Position numbers and translations under genes: made by a program. Below, piece after piece: positions 1-8,710 of a stretch of DNA of 64,000 nt; positions within the stretch are counted from its first letter, which is position 1; every line of letters begins with the position of its first letter. The DNA is taken from contig JAKAQR010000010.1 in the NCBI GenBank assembly GCA_021819725.1, forward strand, positions 1 to 64,000, read 5' to 3'. The stretch comes from Actinomycetes bacterium. Its GTDB lineage: Bacteria; Actinomycetota; Acidimicrobiia; Acidimicrobiales; Acidimicrobiaceae. Under the pieces are notes generated by a model. It was not told where the DNA came from. It was given only the letters and a program-made list of their open reading frames with translations, and did not search any database.

Positions 1-194
1 ACCAGAAGGTGCTCAAGCAGATCACCGCCGATGCGGTCAACGATTGGCTCTACATCGCACCCTTCATCACCGTCATCGACAAAAACATCGTAGGCATCCC
101 CACCAGCGCCTACACGGAGTCCTACAATCTCTCCTATGTTGGAATCGGTGGCACGATCCCCACTTCAGCCAAACAGCTTGGCTACCTCAGTTAA
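1..194 (+). CDS. ABC transporter solute-binding protein, C-terminal end (partial)
   Basis: The open frame enters from the left edge (first whole codon at base 3) and stops at 192-194, so only the last 64 or so residues are visible. They are rich in aromatic residues (Trp, Tyr, Phe) and contain no recognisable motif. The assignment as the extracytoplasmic solute-binding protein rests on position: two permease genes and two ATPase genes of a dipeptide/oligopeptide/nickel-type transporter follow on the same strand. In that family the binding protein is usually the first gene. A 73-base gap separates it from the first permease gene. The substrate cannot be told from this fragment. Confidence 0.6.
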   Translation, partial: QKVLKQITADAVNDWLYIAPFITVIDKNIVGIPTSAYTESYNLSYVGIGGTIPTSAKQLGYLS

Positions 195-267
195 CCACAT
201 GAAGCTGGGGCTGTCTGTCGCCAGAGGAAGAGGTCGATCGCGGGTCTATCGATGACAGGGGTCCACA

Positions 268-1281
268 TTGCTCATCGCTGAGCTGCCAAAGGCGGGCGAC
301 GTCGCCACGCGGCGTCGGGTACACGCTCACGAACTCCGAAGGTTCCTCATACGGCGTCTCGCCACACTCCTCATCACTCTGTTTCTCGCCTCGGTGCTCG
401 TCTTCTGGATCCTCAATATCCTGCCCGGTAAGCCTGCGCAGGTCATTCTCGGAACCCAGGCTACGCCGAGTGCCGTGGCGGCCCTCACCGCAAAATTGGG
501 ACTCAACCGCCCGCTAGTGGCGCAGTATTTTCACTGGATCCACGGACTTTTGACGTTGCACTTAGGAGACTCCTATATCTCCTCACAACCAATCGCCCCA
601 GTCATCGGAGCAGCCCTTGAGGTGACCGGTCCACTGATACTGGGTGGGCTCCTCGTGGGCCTCTTGATCGCCGTACCTCTTGGCATCGCCAGCGCAATTC
701 GCCACACGAAACGCTCAGGCGTCGTACTCTCCGGGCTCGCCCAAGTTGGCATCGCAATACCAAACTTTGTACTCGGAATCCTGTTGATCATCGTGTTCGC
801 CGTCGATCTCAAGGTGCTGCCAGCAAGTGGCTTCACCACCTGGTCTACCAGCGTAACGGGGGCGCTGCAGTCGTTGATTCTGCCAGCGATCTCGCTCGGA
901 CTCGTCGAGGGTGCGATTCTGGCGCGCTACATCCGCACCTCAGTGGTGGAGGTGTTAGGTGCCGACTTTCTTCGTACCGCTCGCGCGAAGGGGCTTCGCC
1001 CCAACCAGGCCCTCATTCGTCACGGGCTTCGCAATGCCAGCATCCCAGTGCTCACCGTCCTTGGCCTCGAACTCTCCGGGCTCATCATCGGAGCGGTCGT
1101 CATCGAAGCCGTCTTTACCCTCCCCGGCCTCGGAAGTCTCCTGCTCTCGAGTGTGGCGAATCGTGACCTCATCACCGTCCAAGACATCGTCATGCTCGTC
1201 GCAGCCACCGTCCTGGTCGTCAATCTTATCGTCGACCTGCTCTATCGGATCATCGATCCTCGCATGGGGCTACGTTCATGA
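268..1281 (+). CDS. peptide/nickel-type ABC transporter permease (DppB/OppB family)
   Basis: This is an inner-membrane permease of 337 residues, the usual length for the DppB family. The start is TTG. There are about six hydrophobic segments. The first lies near residues 30-50, preceded by an Arg-rich cytoplasmic stretch. The EAA loop that contacts the ATPase subunits is visible near residues 230-255, with the core RTARAKGL...HGLRNA. It partners with the next gene to form the heterodimeric channel. The stop codon overlaps the start of the next gene (ATGA), so translation is probably coupled. Substrate is not determinable; peptides, nickel and amides are all carried by this family. Confidence 0.9.
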   Translation: MLIAELPKAGDVATRRRVHAHELRRFLIRRLATLLITLFLASVLVFWILNILPGKPAQVILGTQATPSAVAALTAKLGLNRPLVAQYFHWIHGLLTLHLGDSYISSQPIAPVIGAALEVTGPLILGGLLVGLLIAVPLGIASAIRHTKRSGVVLSGLAQVGIAIPNFVLGILLIIVFAVDLKVLPASGFTTWSTSVTGALQSLILPAISLGLVEGAILARYIRTSVVEVLGADFLRTARAKGLRPNQALIRHGLRNASIPVLTVLGLELSGLIIGAVVIEAVFTLPGLGSLLLSSVANRDLITVQDIVMLVAATVLVVNLIVDLLYRIIDPRMGLRS

Positions 1282-2180
1282 ACGAACGCATCACCACCGC
1301 AACGACGGGCACCGATGAGCCGTCGCCACGCCCTGGTGTGACAAAACCTTCACGCCTACGGTTACTCCTATCGAGTCCGAGCGCAACCGCGGGTGCCATC
1401 ATCGTCGGCATCGCCATCATCGTCGCCATCGTCTCGATCTGGTGGACACCGTATGGTCCTCTGGCTGTGAACACAGCTGCAGAGTTTCTCCGTCCGAGTC
1501 TTGCGCATCCACTTGGTACCGATGAGTATGGCCGAGACGTACTCTCGCGGCTGATGACGGGGACGCAGATCACCCTGTTGTCGAGTCTGGGTGCGGTTGC
1601 CATCGCTCTGGTGATTGGGGTGCCGGCCGGTCTCGTCGCTGCCTTCCGGCGCGGAGCGACTGGCGAGATCATTATGCGAGGGGCCGACCTGCTCTACTCC
1701 TTTCCTGCCCTCCTGGCCGCTATCACGTTGGTGGCCGCACTCGGTGCGTCTACCCTCACAGCCACCCTGGCCATCGGGATCGCCTCGATTCCCGTCTTTG
1801 CGAGGGTCACTCGATCGACTGCACTGGGCATTCTCTCAACCGACTACGTGCTCGCTGCGCGGGCCTATGGGCGCTCGAACATCCAGATCGCCCGGCGACA
1901 TGTCCTGCCAAACATCATGCCAATTCTGGTAGCGCAGATCGCGCTCCTCCTTTCGGTGACCATTTTGGCGGTTGCCGCACTCTCGTACCTAGGCCTTGGC
2001 ACACCACCACCCGCCCCGACCTGGGGCGGCATGCTCGAAAGCGCGCAGAACTACCTCTATCAAGACCCACTCCTGGCCCTCTGGCCCGGTCTCGCTATCG
2101 CCGTGACGGTCTTCGGCCTCAATGCGCTTGGCGATGGGTTGCGCGATATTCTCGACCCCACCCTCAAGGGACGATCATGA
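1278..2180 (+). CDS. peptide/nickel-type ABC transporter permease (DppC/OppC family)
   Basis: Second inner-membrane permease, 300 residues. After a hydrophilic N-terminus it has a transmembrane helix near residues 35-58, then the motif HPLGTDEYGRDVLSRL typical of DppC proteins. The EAA loop lies near residues 190-213 (LAARAYGRSN...RRHVLPN). It overlaps its neighbours at both ends by ATGA-type overlaps, showing a tightly coupled operon. Together with DppB it forms the membrane channel. Confidence 0.9.
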   Translation: MNERITTATTGTDEPSPRPGVTKPSRLRLLLSSPSATAGAIIVGIAIIVAIVSIWWTPYGPLAVNTAAEFLRPSLAHPLGTDEYGRDVLSRLMTGTQITLLSSLGAVAIALVIGVPAGLVAAFRRGATGEIIMRGADLLYSFPALLAAITLVAALGASTLTATLAIGIASIPVFARVTRSTALGILSTDYVLAARAYGRSNIQIARRHVLPNIMPILVAQIALLLSVTILAVAALSYLGLGTPPPAPTWGGMLESAQNYLYQDPLLALWPGLAIAVTVFGLNALGDGLRDILDPTLKGRS

Positions 2181-3136
2181 GTCTGCTAGAGGTCGCCGAT
2201 CTTCGGCTCTCGATCGACGACACGGAACTGCTTCGCGGCATCAGCTTCCAGATGGCGCCCGCTGAACGCCTCGGTCTCATCGGGGAGTCTGGATCAGGAA
2301 AGTCGTTAACGGCATTGACCATCATGGGTCTTCTGCCCCCGCGAGGTCGTCGCTCGGGTTCGGTACGACTAGCAGATCAGGAACTCACTGACCTCAACGA
2401 ACGACGCTACTCTCGCTTGCGCGGTGATCGGATCGCTATGATCTTCCAGGAACCGATGACCAGCTTAAACCCACTGATGCGAGTCGGAAAGCAGGTCGGC
2501 GAGGTGCTCCGGATCCATCAGGGTCTTTCTCGCAAGGCGAGTATTGCCCAGGCCATCACACTCCTTGAACGGGTCGGCTTCGACACACCAGCACAGCAAG
2601 CCCGTGCCTTTCCACATCAGCTCTCAGGAGGACAGCGCCAACGGGTGATGATCGCCACCGCGATCGCTTGCAACCCTGATCTGATCTTGGCGGACGAGCC
2701 AACGACGGCCCTCGACGTAACCGTCCAGGCACAGGTTCTTAAACTCTTAGGAGAGCTGACCACAGAGCATGGGTGTGCCTTGATGCTGATCAGTCATGAT
2801 CTTGCCGTTGTCGCTAGTGTCTGCGAGCGCATCCAGGTCATGTACGGCGGCGTGATCGTAGAATCGGGCCCTACCCATGAGTTGCTGCGTGCACCACAGC
2901 ACCCCTACACTCGCGCCCTCTTGGCTACCTCGCGGGGGATTGAGGACCTTGACCAAGAACTATTCGGGCAACTTCCGACGATCCCAGGAGTCGTTGCAGA
3001 GGCCGGTCGATTCCCTCAGGGTTGTACCTTTCGCGGCCGATGCGAACGTGAATCGGAACGCTGTCGCTCTGCGCCGTCGGCTGAGGGCACCCAACACCAG
3101 GTACGGTGCTGGCATCCCTACGGGATAAAAAGTTAA
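2177..3136 (+). CDS. peptide/nickel-type ABC transporter ATPase (DppD/OppD family)
   Basis: This is a cytoplasmic ATPase subunit of 319 residues. Walker A (GESGSGKS) is near residue 36, the signature LSGGQRQRV near 150, and Walker B (LILADEPT) near 170, followed by the H-loop SHD. The C-terminal oligopeptide-transporter extension (HPYTRALL...) carries Cys residues in [18 protein letters not shown]. This matches the Cys-rich tail that binds an iron-sulfur cluster in some DppD proteins; cluster binding here is inference. It pairs with the following ATPase to energise the transporter. Confidence 0.9.
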   Translation: MSLLEVADLRLSIDDTELLRGISFQMAPAERLGLIGESGSGKSLTALTIMGLLPPRGRRSGSVRLADQELTDLNERRYSRLRGDRIAMIFQEPMTSLNPLMRVGKQVGEVLRIHQGLSRKASIAQAITLLERVGFDTPAQQARAFPHQLSGGQRQRVMIATAIACNPDLILADEPTTALDVTVQAQVLKLLGELTTEHGCALMLISHDLAVVASVCERIQVMYGGVIVESGPTHELLRAPQHPYTRALLATSRGIEDLDQELFGQLPTIPGVVAEAGRFPQGCTFRGRCERESERCRSAPSAEGTQHQVRCWHPYGIKS

Positions 3137-3919
3137 GTGTCAAGCGCGCCCGCCACCCCATCAGCACTCTTCGCGCTTCATCAAGTCAGCCGGATCTACG
3201 GTGGAAGTCGCCGCAACGTTGTCGCTCTCGATGGCCTCAACCTAACCATCCACACGGGGGAACGTGTGGGAATCGTGGGTGAGTCCGGGTCAGGCAAAAC
3301 GACACTCGCGCGGCTCCTGGTAGCTCTCGATACGCCAAGCTCCGGTGAGCTCCTCTTCATGGGTCAACCACTCCCTGCAAAAGGAGAGCCGCTGCTCAAC
3401 TTCCGCCAACAGGTGCAGATCGTCTTCCAAGATCCTTTTGGTTCCCTGGATCCGCGCCTCTCTATCGGTGCTTCGATCGAGGAACCGCTGCGGGCTCTCC
3501 GTTTGGCTGGCGATCCGCACCTGCGAGTGCAAGAGCTCCTGCGGGCTGTTGGACTCACTCCCAATACCGAGACGCTCTATCCCCATCAGCTCTCCGGAGG
3601 ACAGCGCCAGCGGGTCGCCATCGCGCGGGCTCTCGCTCCACGACCATCGGTGCTCATCGCCGACGAAGCTGTCTCGGCCCTCGACGTCTCGGTTCGAGCT
3701 CAAGTTCTTAATCTCATCGCCAACCTCGTTGCTGAGCTCGGTTTGACGCTGGTATTCATCTCCCATGACCTAGCGGTCATTCGCCACATCTGTTCACGAG
3801 TAGTCGTCCTCTATCGGGGAAAACTGGTCGAAGAGAATACCACCGAGATGCTCTTCACACACCCACAGCACCCATATACCCGAGAGTTACTGGCGTCAAT
3901 ACCGCGATTGCCCGAATGA
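3137..3919 (+). CDS. peptide/nickel-type ABC transporter ATPase (DppF/OppF family)
   Basis: Second ATPase subunit, 260 residues, starting at a GTG directly after the stop of the previous gene. Walker A (GESGSGKT) is near residue 47, the signature LSGGQRQRV near 153, and Walker B (VLIADEAVSALD) near 172. The protein ends just after HPQHPYTRELL, so it lacks most of the Cys-containing C-terminal extension found in DppF proteins of about 320 residues. The short form is common in actinobacteria. It is the last gene of the transporter operon. Confidence 0.88.
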   Translation: MSSAPATPSALFALHQVSRIYGGSRRNVVALDGLNLTIHTGERVGIVGESGSGKTTLARLLVALDTPSSGELLFMGQPLPAKGEPLLNFRQQVQIVFQDPFGSLDPRLSIGASIEEPLRALRLAGDPHLRVQELLRAVGLTPNTETLYPHQLSGGQRQRVAIARALAPRPSVLIADEAVSALDVSVRAQVLNLIANLVAELGLTLVFISHDLAVIRHICSRVVVLYRGKLVEENTTEMLFTHPQHPYTRELLASIPRLPE

Positions 3920-3962
3920 TCGCACCTGCCTGGGATGCTCGAAGGCAGTAGACTGCCCAACA

Positions 3963-4886
3963 GTGTCGTATCTCCCCTTCAACAGTGCCACGTCTCCCAA
4001 GGTGGCACTCGTCACTGGTGCCAACGGTGGCTTAGGTCGGTGGTGTAGCCTTGGACTTGCCCAGCGCGGCTCCGTGGTGATCCTCGGCTGCCGGAGTGCT
4101 CAACGCGGACAAGCAGCTATCGATTGGATTCACCAACGAGTACCAGCGGCTCATCTCGAACTACTCACGATGGACCTAGCGAACCTTTCGTCAGTTCAAG
4201 AGGCGGCGCAGGAGCTCGCCGAACGTCACGACGTCCTTGACGTCCTCGTCAACAACGCAGGGGTCATGATGCTGCCTAGAGCGATGACGGTGGATGGATT
4301 TGAGCAACAGTTTGGAATCAACTACCTTGCCCACTACGCCCTGACTGCCCAACTGTTCGAGCGGCTGCTGGCAAGCGAGACCCCAAGGGTCGTCTCGGTC
4401 GCGAGTTTGGTAGCGAATCATGGGAGCGTTCAGCTCGACGATCTCCAAGGACTCACCCATTATGGGCGCTCTCGCGCCTATGCCCAGTCCAAGCTCGCCA
4501 ACCTGCTCTTTGGCAAGGAGCTCGCACGCAGGGCAGCGGCAAAGGGTCTCTCGCTCACCAGCGTGATCGCTCATCCCGGTTTTGCTAACACTGGCCTCCA
4601 ACGACGGACCGGCCGGGCCAATCTTGGTCGAGTGGGCGAGGTCGCTATGATCGGCGCCAATCTCCTCTTTGCACAGTCTGCCGAACGAGGCGCCATACCT
4701 CTCATTCGAGCGGCGACTGACTTCACTCTTGACAATGGGACCTATCTCGGACCCGATGGATTGAAAGAACTCTGGGGCAGAAAAGCGGCCCCTGCTCACG
4801 TACCAAAAGCCGCGCTCGATGAGGAGCTCGCACGCGAACTCTGGGAGATCTCCGCCACCCTCTCTGGCGTCAGTTTCCCACTCTAG
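3963..4886 (+). CDS. short-chain dehydrogenase/reductase, retinol-dehydrogenase-like
   Basis: NAD(P)-dependent oxidoreductase with a Rossmann fold, 307 residues, GTG start. The cofactor glycine motif TGANGGLG is at residues 18-25, NNAG at 97-100, a serine near 145-148, and the catalytic pair Tyr173 and Lys177 in YAQSK. A long C-terminal region with helices and an ending around KAALDEELARELWEIS is typical of the WWOX/retinol-dehydrogenase-like branch. An Arg just after the glycine motif and CRS after beta-2 suggest NADP preference. It is separated from the transporter by 43 bases and is convergent with the Fur-family gene. Substrate unknown. Confidence 0.85.
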   Translation: MSYLPFNSATSPKVALVTGANGGLGRWCSLGLAQRGSVVILGCRSAQRGQAAIDWIHQRVPAAHLELLTMDLANLSSVQEAAQELAERHDVLDVLVNNAGVMMLPRAMTVDGFEQQFGINYLAHYALTAQLFERLLASETPRVVSVASLVANHGSVQLDDLQGLTHYGRSRAYAQSKLANLLFGKELARRAAAKGLSLTSVIAHPGFANTGLQRRTGRANLGRVGEVAMIGANLLFAQSAERGAIPLIRAATDFTLDNGTYLGPDGLKELWGRKAAPAHVPKAALDEELARELWEISATLSGVSFPL

Positions 4887-4953
4887 CAGACCTGTACAGC
4901 TCGACTACGAAGCCGTAGTTTACACAACGGAAATTGGCAGGGCTAATCGCCCG

Positions 4954-5412
4954 TCACTCGTGATCCTGGATTCCAAGTACGAGCTGACACTCTGGGCAAA
5001 TGCCTTTGAAGACGATATCCATTCCAGTAAGTATGAAGCCGAAACGTTCAGCGTCAGGGAGTTCAACACCATCATCACCGCTTGGGTGCACGTCCTTAAA
5101 GGTTTGGCAATGGACACACAACAGATGATGATGCGCCACCGCAACATTTGGGTCATAGCGTTTTACCCCATCGTCAGCCAAGAGTACGCGGACCTCGCCC
5201 ATGCTGACAAGTTCACGTAGGGTGTTGTAAACGGTAGCCTGACTGATCTCCTCGAGCCGCTCGCGCGCAAGACTGTAGATCTCTTCAGCGCTCATATGGA
5301 CATGGTCGCCTTGGAGCGCCTCTGCCACCACACGACGCTGGGCACTGAGTCGCCAACCCCGACTGCGCAGGCGATCAATTAACTGTTCAGGGTTTGCTAC
5401 AGCCGACTCCAT
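4954..5412 (-). CDS. Fur-family transcriptional regulator, PerR-like
   Basis: This is a metal-dependent repressor of 152 residues. The open frame extends 55 codons further upstream, but the ATG at 5412 gives the normal family length and leaves room for an operator. The winged helix includes SQATVYNTLREL near residues 57-68. Structural zinc is bound by two CxxC pairs, C99/C102 (LCVHC) and C139/C142 (CPEC). The regulatory-site residues include H39, H94 and H96, and the residue five after C102 is Asp (D107). That position is Asp in peroxide-sensing PerR and usually Glu in Fur, so a PerR-like role is inferred. A palindromic operator lies 53 bases upstream. Confidence 0.88.
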   Translation of the reverse strand: MESAVANPEQLIDRLRSRGWRLSAQRRVVAEALQGDHVHMSAEEIYSLARERLEEISQATVYNTLRELVSMGEVRVLLADDGVKRYDPNVAVAHHHLLCVHCQTFKDVHPSGDDGVELPDAERFGFILTGMDIVFKGICPECQLVLGIQDHE

Positions 5413-5464
5413 GCCTCCAGTATAGAGACTTGTCGAAAAACAGAAGTTCTGCCGTACTTCTAGT

Positions 5465-5481
5465 TTTAGAATCGTTCTAAA
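5465..5481. promoter_or_regulatory. Fur/PerR-box palindrome upstream of the Fur-family gene
   Basis: The bases TTTAGAATCGTTCTAAA form an inverted repeat with 7-bp arms around a 3-base centre. The layout fits the family consensus of two inverted repeats (TTATAATNATTATAA for PerR). It lies 53-69 bases before the ATG at 5412, as expected for autoregulation. Confidence 0.7.
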
Positions 5482-5830
5482 CCCACCCCGGAACCCGCTC
5501 GTGAACTCATTGCCTTTCACAACGTTGTGCCGGACAAAAACTGACCGCCAATCCTCCGATAGAACCCATCTCGCCAATCATCAACGTGGCCGTCGTCGGT
5601 AGCATACGGATCTCATGTCCAAAGAGCAAGACTATAGCTGAGCCTGCTCAGTCGCGGTTCGGCTGTTGGGGAGTACGCCTTTGAAAGGCGTGCCGGAAAC
5701 GTGTTGGAAGGAGACCGAACCGATGTGCGAGGATGATAGATCCGCGAACTACAACCGGACGATCGGCCCCTCCACCCTGGCAATGCATTCCTCTGCGTGA
5801 TCTTTGCAACCCTGCGATCTTTGCAGCGTC

Positions 5831-6277
5831 CTAGCTCTTGGCGGTCGCCACAAAGACAGGAATGTGGCGGGTCGTCTTGGTCTGATATTCCGCATAGGGC
5901 GGGAAGGCGGCAACCGCACGCTCCCACCACAACACCCGCTCCTGACCCTCAACCTGGCGAACCGTCGCATCCATGAGAAGCTCCCTATCATGGATGGTTA
6001 CTTTGTTGGGATGGGCGATGAGATTGTAGAACCAGAACGGATGTTCAGGTGCGCCGCCCTTTGAGGCGACAAGTGCATACTCGCCTTCATGCTCCACCCT
6101 CATGAGCGGCGTTTTGCGCAACTTACCGGTCTTTGCCCCTAGGGTCCAGAGAATAATCACTGGGAGTCCGGTATCGGCTAGTGTCCCGCCTTCACGCCCA
6201 TTCGTGCGCTCATAACGTTCTACTTGATCGCGAACCCACTCTTGGGTACTCGGCTCGTACTCACCTAACAGCGCCAT
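5831..6277 (-). CDS. deazaflavin-dependent nitroreductase family protein (Ddn-like)
   Basis: Small oxidoreductase of 148 residues, matching the length of the mycobacterial Ddn/Rv3547 family that uses coenzyme F420. Family hallmarks are visible: a helical N-terminus (ERYERTNGREGG), the core LWTLGAKTGKLRKTPLMRV, the segment ALVASKGGAPEHPFWFYNL and a C-terminal FPPYAEYQTKTTRHIPVFV. The split-barrel fold binds F420H2 and reduces quinones or nitro compounds at the membrane face; those activities are family knowledge and unproven here. The gene stands alone, with no partner in an operon. Confidence 0.88.
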   Translation of the reverse strand: MALLGEYEPSTQEWVRDQVERYERTNGREGGTLADTGLPVIILWTLGAKTGKLRKTPLMRVEHEGEYALVASKGGAPEHPFWFYNLIAHPNKVTIHDRELLMDATVRQVEGQERVLWWERAVAAFPPYAEYQTKTTRHIPVFVATAKS

Positions 6278-7062
6278 ATCGCCAGTTTAGGAGATGGACC
6301 GCAAAAGGTCACCATCATCGATCGCTCTCGAGCCAGGAAACTTGACGATCTTGCCCTCACGAAGGTCCTGCCTCTTTCAACATCCGATCACCCTCCCACA
6401 AGTTTTGCAAAGACTCGACCTCGGATTTGTAACTTGACCAAACAGCAGCGTCGTCTCGCATCTGTCCTCGTTGTTTCTGTCAATCAGAGGTGTGTCGTGT
6501 ACGAGGGGCCGTCCATTGTCAATTTGACCCTGGAGAATGGAGTACACGGTAGTGTGGTTATTCTTTCATGACTAGCCGACTGTCCTGATTGCACATTCCA
6601 TAGCCCTGAAATGGTACTTCCCGTAAGAATTTGGAACGAGTTTCCAAAATCTCCGGGGATAGTGGACAGCGTAGCTCATGAGGGTGCCTCGAGATCGTTG
6701 CAAGAGCAAGCATCTCCCCATCAACACATACCGGTCGAGACACGTATTAGGTGAACTAGGTGCGAGTGGCCTTTCAACGGCCCTCTCTGAAGCGATTCCG
6801 CATCCTCCGAGATGATCACCGGAGAGGCAATTGGCATCTTGCGATGATCGCGCAAAAAGTAGACGACTTGACCTGGCACTTGTAGCTTGGGTACGTAGAC
6901 GCATCGCTAGATCCGGTCGAGACACTGAACGATCGAGAATCACATGGTTATCGAGGAGATCATGCACGTTTGCAATGTCGCCCACATTCGACCTTTACCA
7001 GGGTAAGGTCAGTTCTTGGTGAGTTTCGCAAACGTGGATGGGGCAATTTCGCAAACAGCCCT
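6278..7062. other. 785-bp stretch without a confident gene
   Basis: No intact gene is recognisable. On the minus strand around 6781-6906 one frame reads with good codon usage (RCVYVPKLQVPGQVVYFLRD and onward) but is bounded by stops, so a degraded gene is possible. Near 7024-7056 a short direct repeat resembles an insertion-sequence end. The right border is the left attachment repeat of the integrated element. Confidence 0.4.
7024..7056. repeat. tandem 10-bp direct repeat, possible insertion-sequence end remnant
   Basis: TTTCGCAAAC occurs at 7024-7033 and again at 7047-7056, a period of 23 bases, with GGATGGGGCAA between. Repeats of this size and spacing are typical of IS21-family ends, but no transposase is attached here. 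It lies just outside the left attachment repeat. Confidence 0.3.
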
Positions 7063-7107
7063 TGGTGGAGACGAGGGGACTCGAACCCCTGACCTCCTGC
7101 GTGCAAA
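7063..7107. repeat. attL: 45-bp copy of the tRNA-Ala 3' half
   Basis: Identical to 13965-14009. It corresponds to the tRNA from the anticodon loop through the T arm and acceptor strand to the encoded CCA. The match breaks at the base after it (T here, G in the intact tRNA), which places the left end of the element here. It is the displaced original 3' end of the gene. Confidence 0.92.
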
Positions 7108-7215
7108 TCAGGGATACCCTGTCTTAGGGTGTCTTATGCAGTCTAACCGGGTGTATGCAAACTACCGTAACGCCAAGATATGAGCCGTTCTCCCAGTTCA
7201 AAGGTGATGACACCT

Positions 7216-7399
7216 TAGGGGCCACGGTAGGGGCCATGGAGCTTGATTTAGGTCATCGTCCATGGTTGAAAAGGTATAGGGGCCAGCGTAGGGGCCACGG
7301 TAAGGGCCACGGATTCTATGCAACGACTTGTAAACTCCCTGTTTAACGCACTGATTAGCTCGTCATCGAACCCGACCGAACTACACGTAGGGGCCACGG
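7216..7399. repeat. left arm-type direct repeats (TAGGGGCCACGG family)
   Basis: Six copies of a 12-base unit lie just inside attL: 7216-7227 and 7228-7239 in tandem; 7277-7288, 7289-7300 and 7301-7312 in tandem; and 7388-7399 alone. Variation is confined to one or two bases. Two more copies lie inside the other end at 13887-13910. All are in the same orientation. Such repeats next to both attachment sites are the expected arm-type binding sites of a heterobivalent tyrosine integrase. Confidence 0.8.
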
Positions 7400-7431
7400 A
7401 GCTACTGTCGTAGGAGCTACGCAATTGTTTG

Positions 7432-7444
7432 CAGTTATGCGTAT
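7432..7444. repeat. 13-bp sequence shared with the right end of the element
   Basis: CAGTTATGCGTAT occurs here and, in the same orientation, at 13930-13942. Both copies lie inside the element next to the arm repeats. A role as an excisionase, accessory-protein or additional integrase site is inferred from position only. Confidence 0.5.
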
Positions 7445-7515
7445 GATCGCCAGAGCTAAGCTCCCCCCAGCTCATGGCCTATATTGTGGTGTGAGGGTCG
7501 AGAGTCTTTCTGTTG

Positions 7516-8037
7516 TCAGTCCTGTGACGTTGGCGGCAAGCCAAGCTCAGAGCGCACTATGTTCGCGTCGTTGTTAGTGACCGAGGCCGCTTGCTCTAGC
7601 TGAGTAACCCACGATGAAAGACTAAAGACGTTAGCGCTTGTCACTGAGTTCAGTACTCCATCCATCGAACTAGCCGCGGTCGTCAGGTTGTGGAGCGCTG
7701 TCGCCGCCTTGGGGTACTTGACCGCAAGTGCATTCAACTCGTTCTCGCCTTTGGTAAGCGCTGAGTTAACAGGTGCGAGGGCCGCCGTAACCGTGCTTGT
7801 CGGCGTACTGTTCGTCCAACCGTTCGCCTGCTTGCCGAGTGCGGTGAGCGCCGAGTTCATCGGACCTATTGCAGCGGTGTAGACCTTGGCCGCCTGTGCC
7901 TCAGTCATCGCAACGGGTGCCGCGCTTGGGGTCGTTGTCTTCTTTGTTGTTGTCGTCGTAGCGCTTGATTTCGCAGCCGTTGATCCGCACGCTGCGAGCA
8001 CAAGCGCACTCGCCCCGATCATCAACAGTTTTCTCAT
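7516..8037 (-). CDS. small lipoprotein of the integrated element
   Basis: Predicted lipoprotein of 173 residues. The ATG at 8037 is chosen because GGGAAGG lies 9 bases upstream and the signal peptide then begins at the first residue (MRKLLMIGASALVLAACGS). The lipobox LAAC gives a mature N-terminal Cys near residue 17. A Thr/Lys/Ser-rich linker follows, then an Ala-rich, mostly helical domain with no Cys and no recognised family. It is the last minus-strand gene before attL. Phages and satellites often carry surface lipoproteins that block superinfection; that role is only a guess here. Confidence 0.75.
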   Translation of the reverse strand: MRKLLMIGASALVLAACGSTAAKSSATTTTTKKTTTPSAAPVAMTEAQAAKVYTAAIGPMNSALTALGKQANGWTNSTPTSTVTAALAPVNSALTKGENELNALAVKYPKAATALHNLTTAASSMDGVLNSVTSANVFSLSSWVTQLEQAASVTNNDANIVRSELGLPPTSQD

Positions 8038-8114
8038 TGTTTCCATCCTTCCCAGAGCGAGCAGACCCGCTCGACCGTCTCCAAGCATACTCTCAGGTGC
8101 CCGGGCGTGTATGT

Positions 8115-8552
8115 TCACCGCTTGTTGCGCCAAGTGCCTTCCTCAAGTTCCCTAAGTTTGCGCTCTGCATCGGCGATAAGCTCATCGACCAATTCCTCGG
8201 TGATCAACATCGGTGGCTTCGGCGGCACCACATCAAGCGCGTAGAGCTTGGCCTGGCGCTCTAATAGTCTCGCCGCGACCTCGATTGCCCGCGGTTCGCC
8301 TCGCTCTATTCTCGGCCAGAGCTTGGACAAGAGTAACCGGATCGTCGCACCTTGCTCAGTCCGCAGTAGCTCCACGTCTTTCGCTGGGATCTCTCGCAGC
8401 GCAGACGTGACCAACTCGTGAGCTGTGCTGTCCGCGCACCCCATCGCATCCGCGATATCTCGATACGTCATCCCTGTCAAGCGCAGTTCAAGCGCGCGTG
8501 CCCTTCTCTGCGCTACTTCAAACTTGGCAGCGTCTCGCTTCCCGGTGCTCAT
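8115..8552 (-). CDS. HTH protein resembling phage small terminase (TerS-like)
   Basis: Protein of 145 residues. The start ATG at 8552 has GGGAGGG 6 bases upstream and overlaps the stop of the preceding gene (ATGA). An N-terminal helix-turn-helix is visible (LTGMTYRDIADAMGCADSTA), followed by a long helical segment. The part RIERGEPRAIEVAARLLERQAKLYALD matches the pattern common in small terminase-like proteins of actinobacteriophages (WP..RGD..A...VLRI.ERRA.LLGLD). The small terminase recognises packaging sites on DNA. No large terminase is present, as in satellites that redirect a helper's packaging motor. A plain DNA-binding regulator is the alternative. Confidence 0.65.
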   Translation of the reverse strand: MSTGKRDAAKFEVAQRRARALELRLTGMTYRDIADAMGCADSTAHELVTSALREIPAKDVELLRTEQGATIRLLLSKLWPRIERGEPRAIEVAARLLERQAKLYALDVVPPKPPMLITEELVDELIADAERKLRELEEGTWRNKR

Positions 8553-8710
8553 TGTTCGCCCTCCCACTGTTCGGCTTCGCCACGCTCAGCATCCCGTTCC
8601 AAGCCATCGAGGAACTGCGCCCAGATCCGCTTGTGAATCGCGTCGAGCCGCTCTTGATCGCTACCGCTTGACTGGCCCCTATCTACTGGCTGGCTATCCC
8701 TATCCTTCAT
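8549..8710 (-). CDS. small element protein, 53 residues, unknown function
   Basis: The start ATG at 8710 is preceded by GGAGG at 6 bases, a strong ribosome binding site. The stop overlaps the start of the TerS-like gene by an ATGA, so the two are translationally coupled. The product is highly charged (Lys/Asp/Arg at the start, Glu/Asp-rich end) with a helical middle around RLDAIHKRIWAQFLDGLERD. No family recognised. Confidence 0.7.
   Translation of the reverse strand: MKDRDSQPVDRGQSSGSDQERLDAIHKRIWAQFLDGLERDAERGEAEQWEGEQ

Noticed and set aside
6572..6985. Open frame of 137 codons on the minus strand
   Set aside because: No family resemblance and poor codon usage; an overlapping frame looks more protein-like but is broken by stops.
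7216..7312. Short tandem repeats as a CRISPR array
   Set aside because: Units are 12 bases without spacers of constant length, no cas genes are near, and the same unit occurs at the other end of the integrated element.
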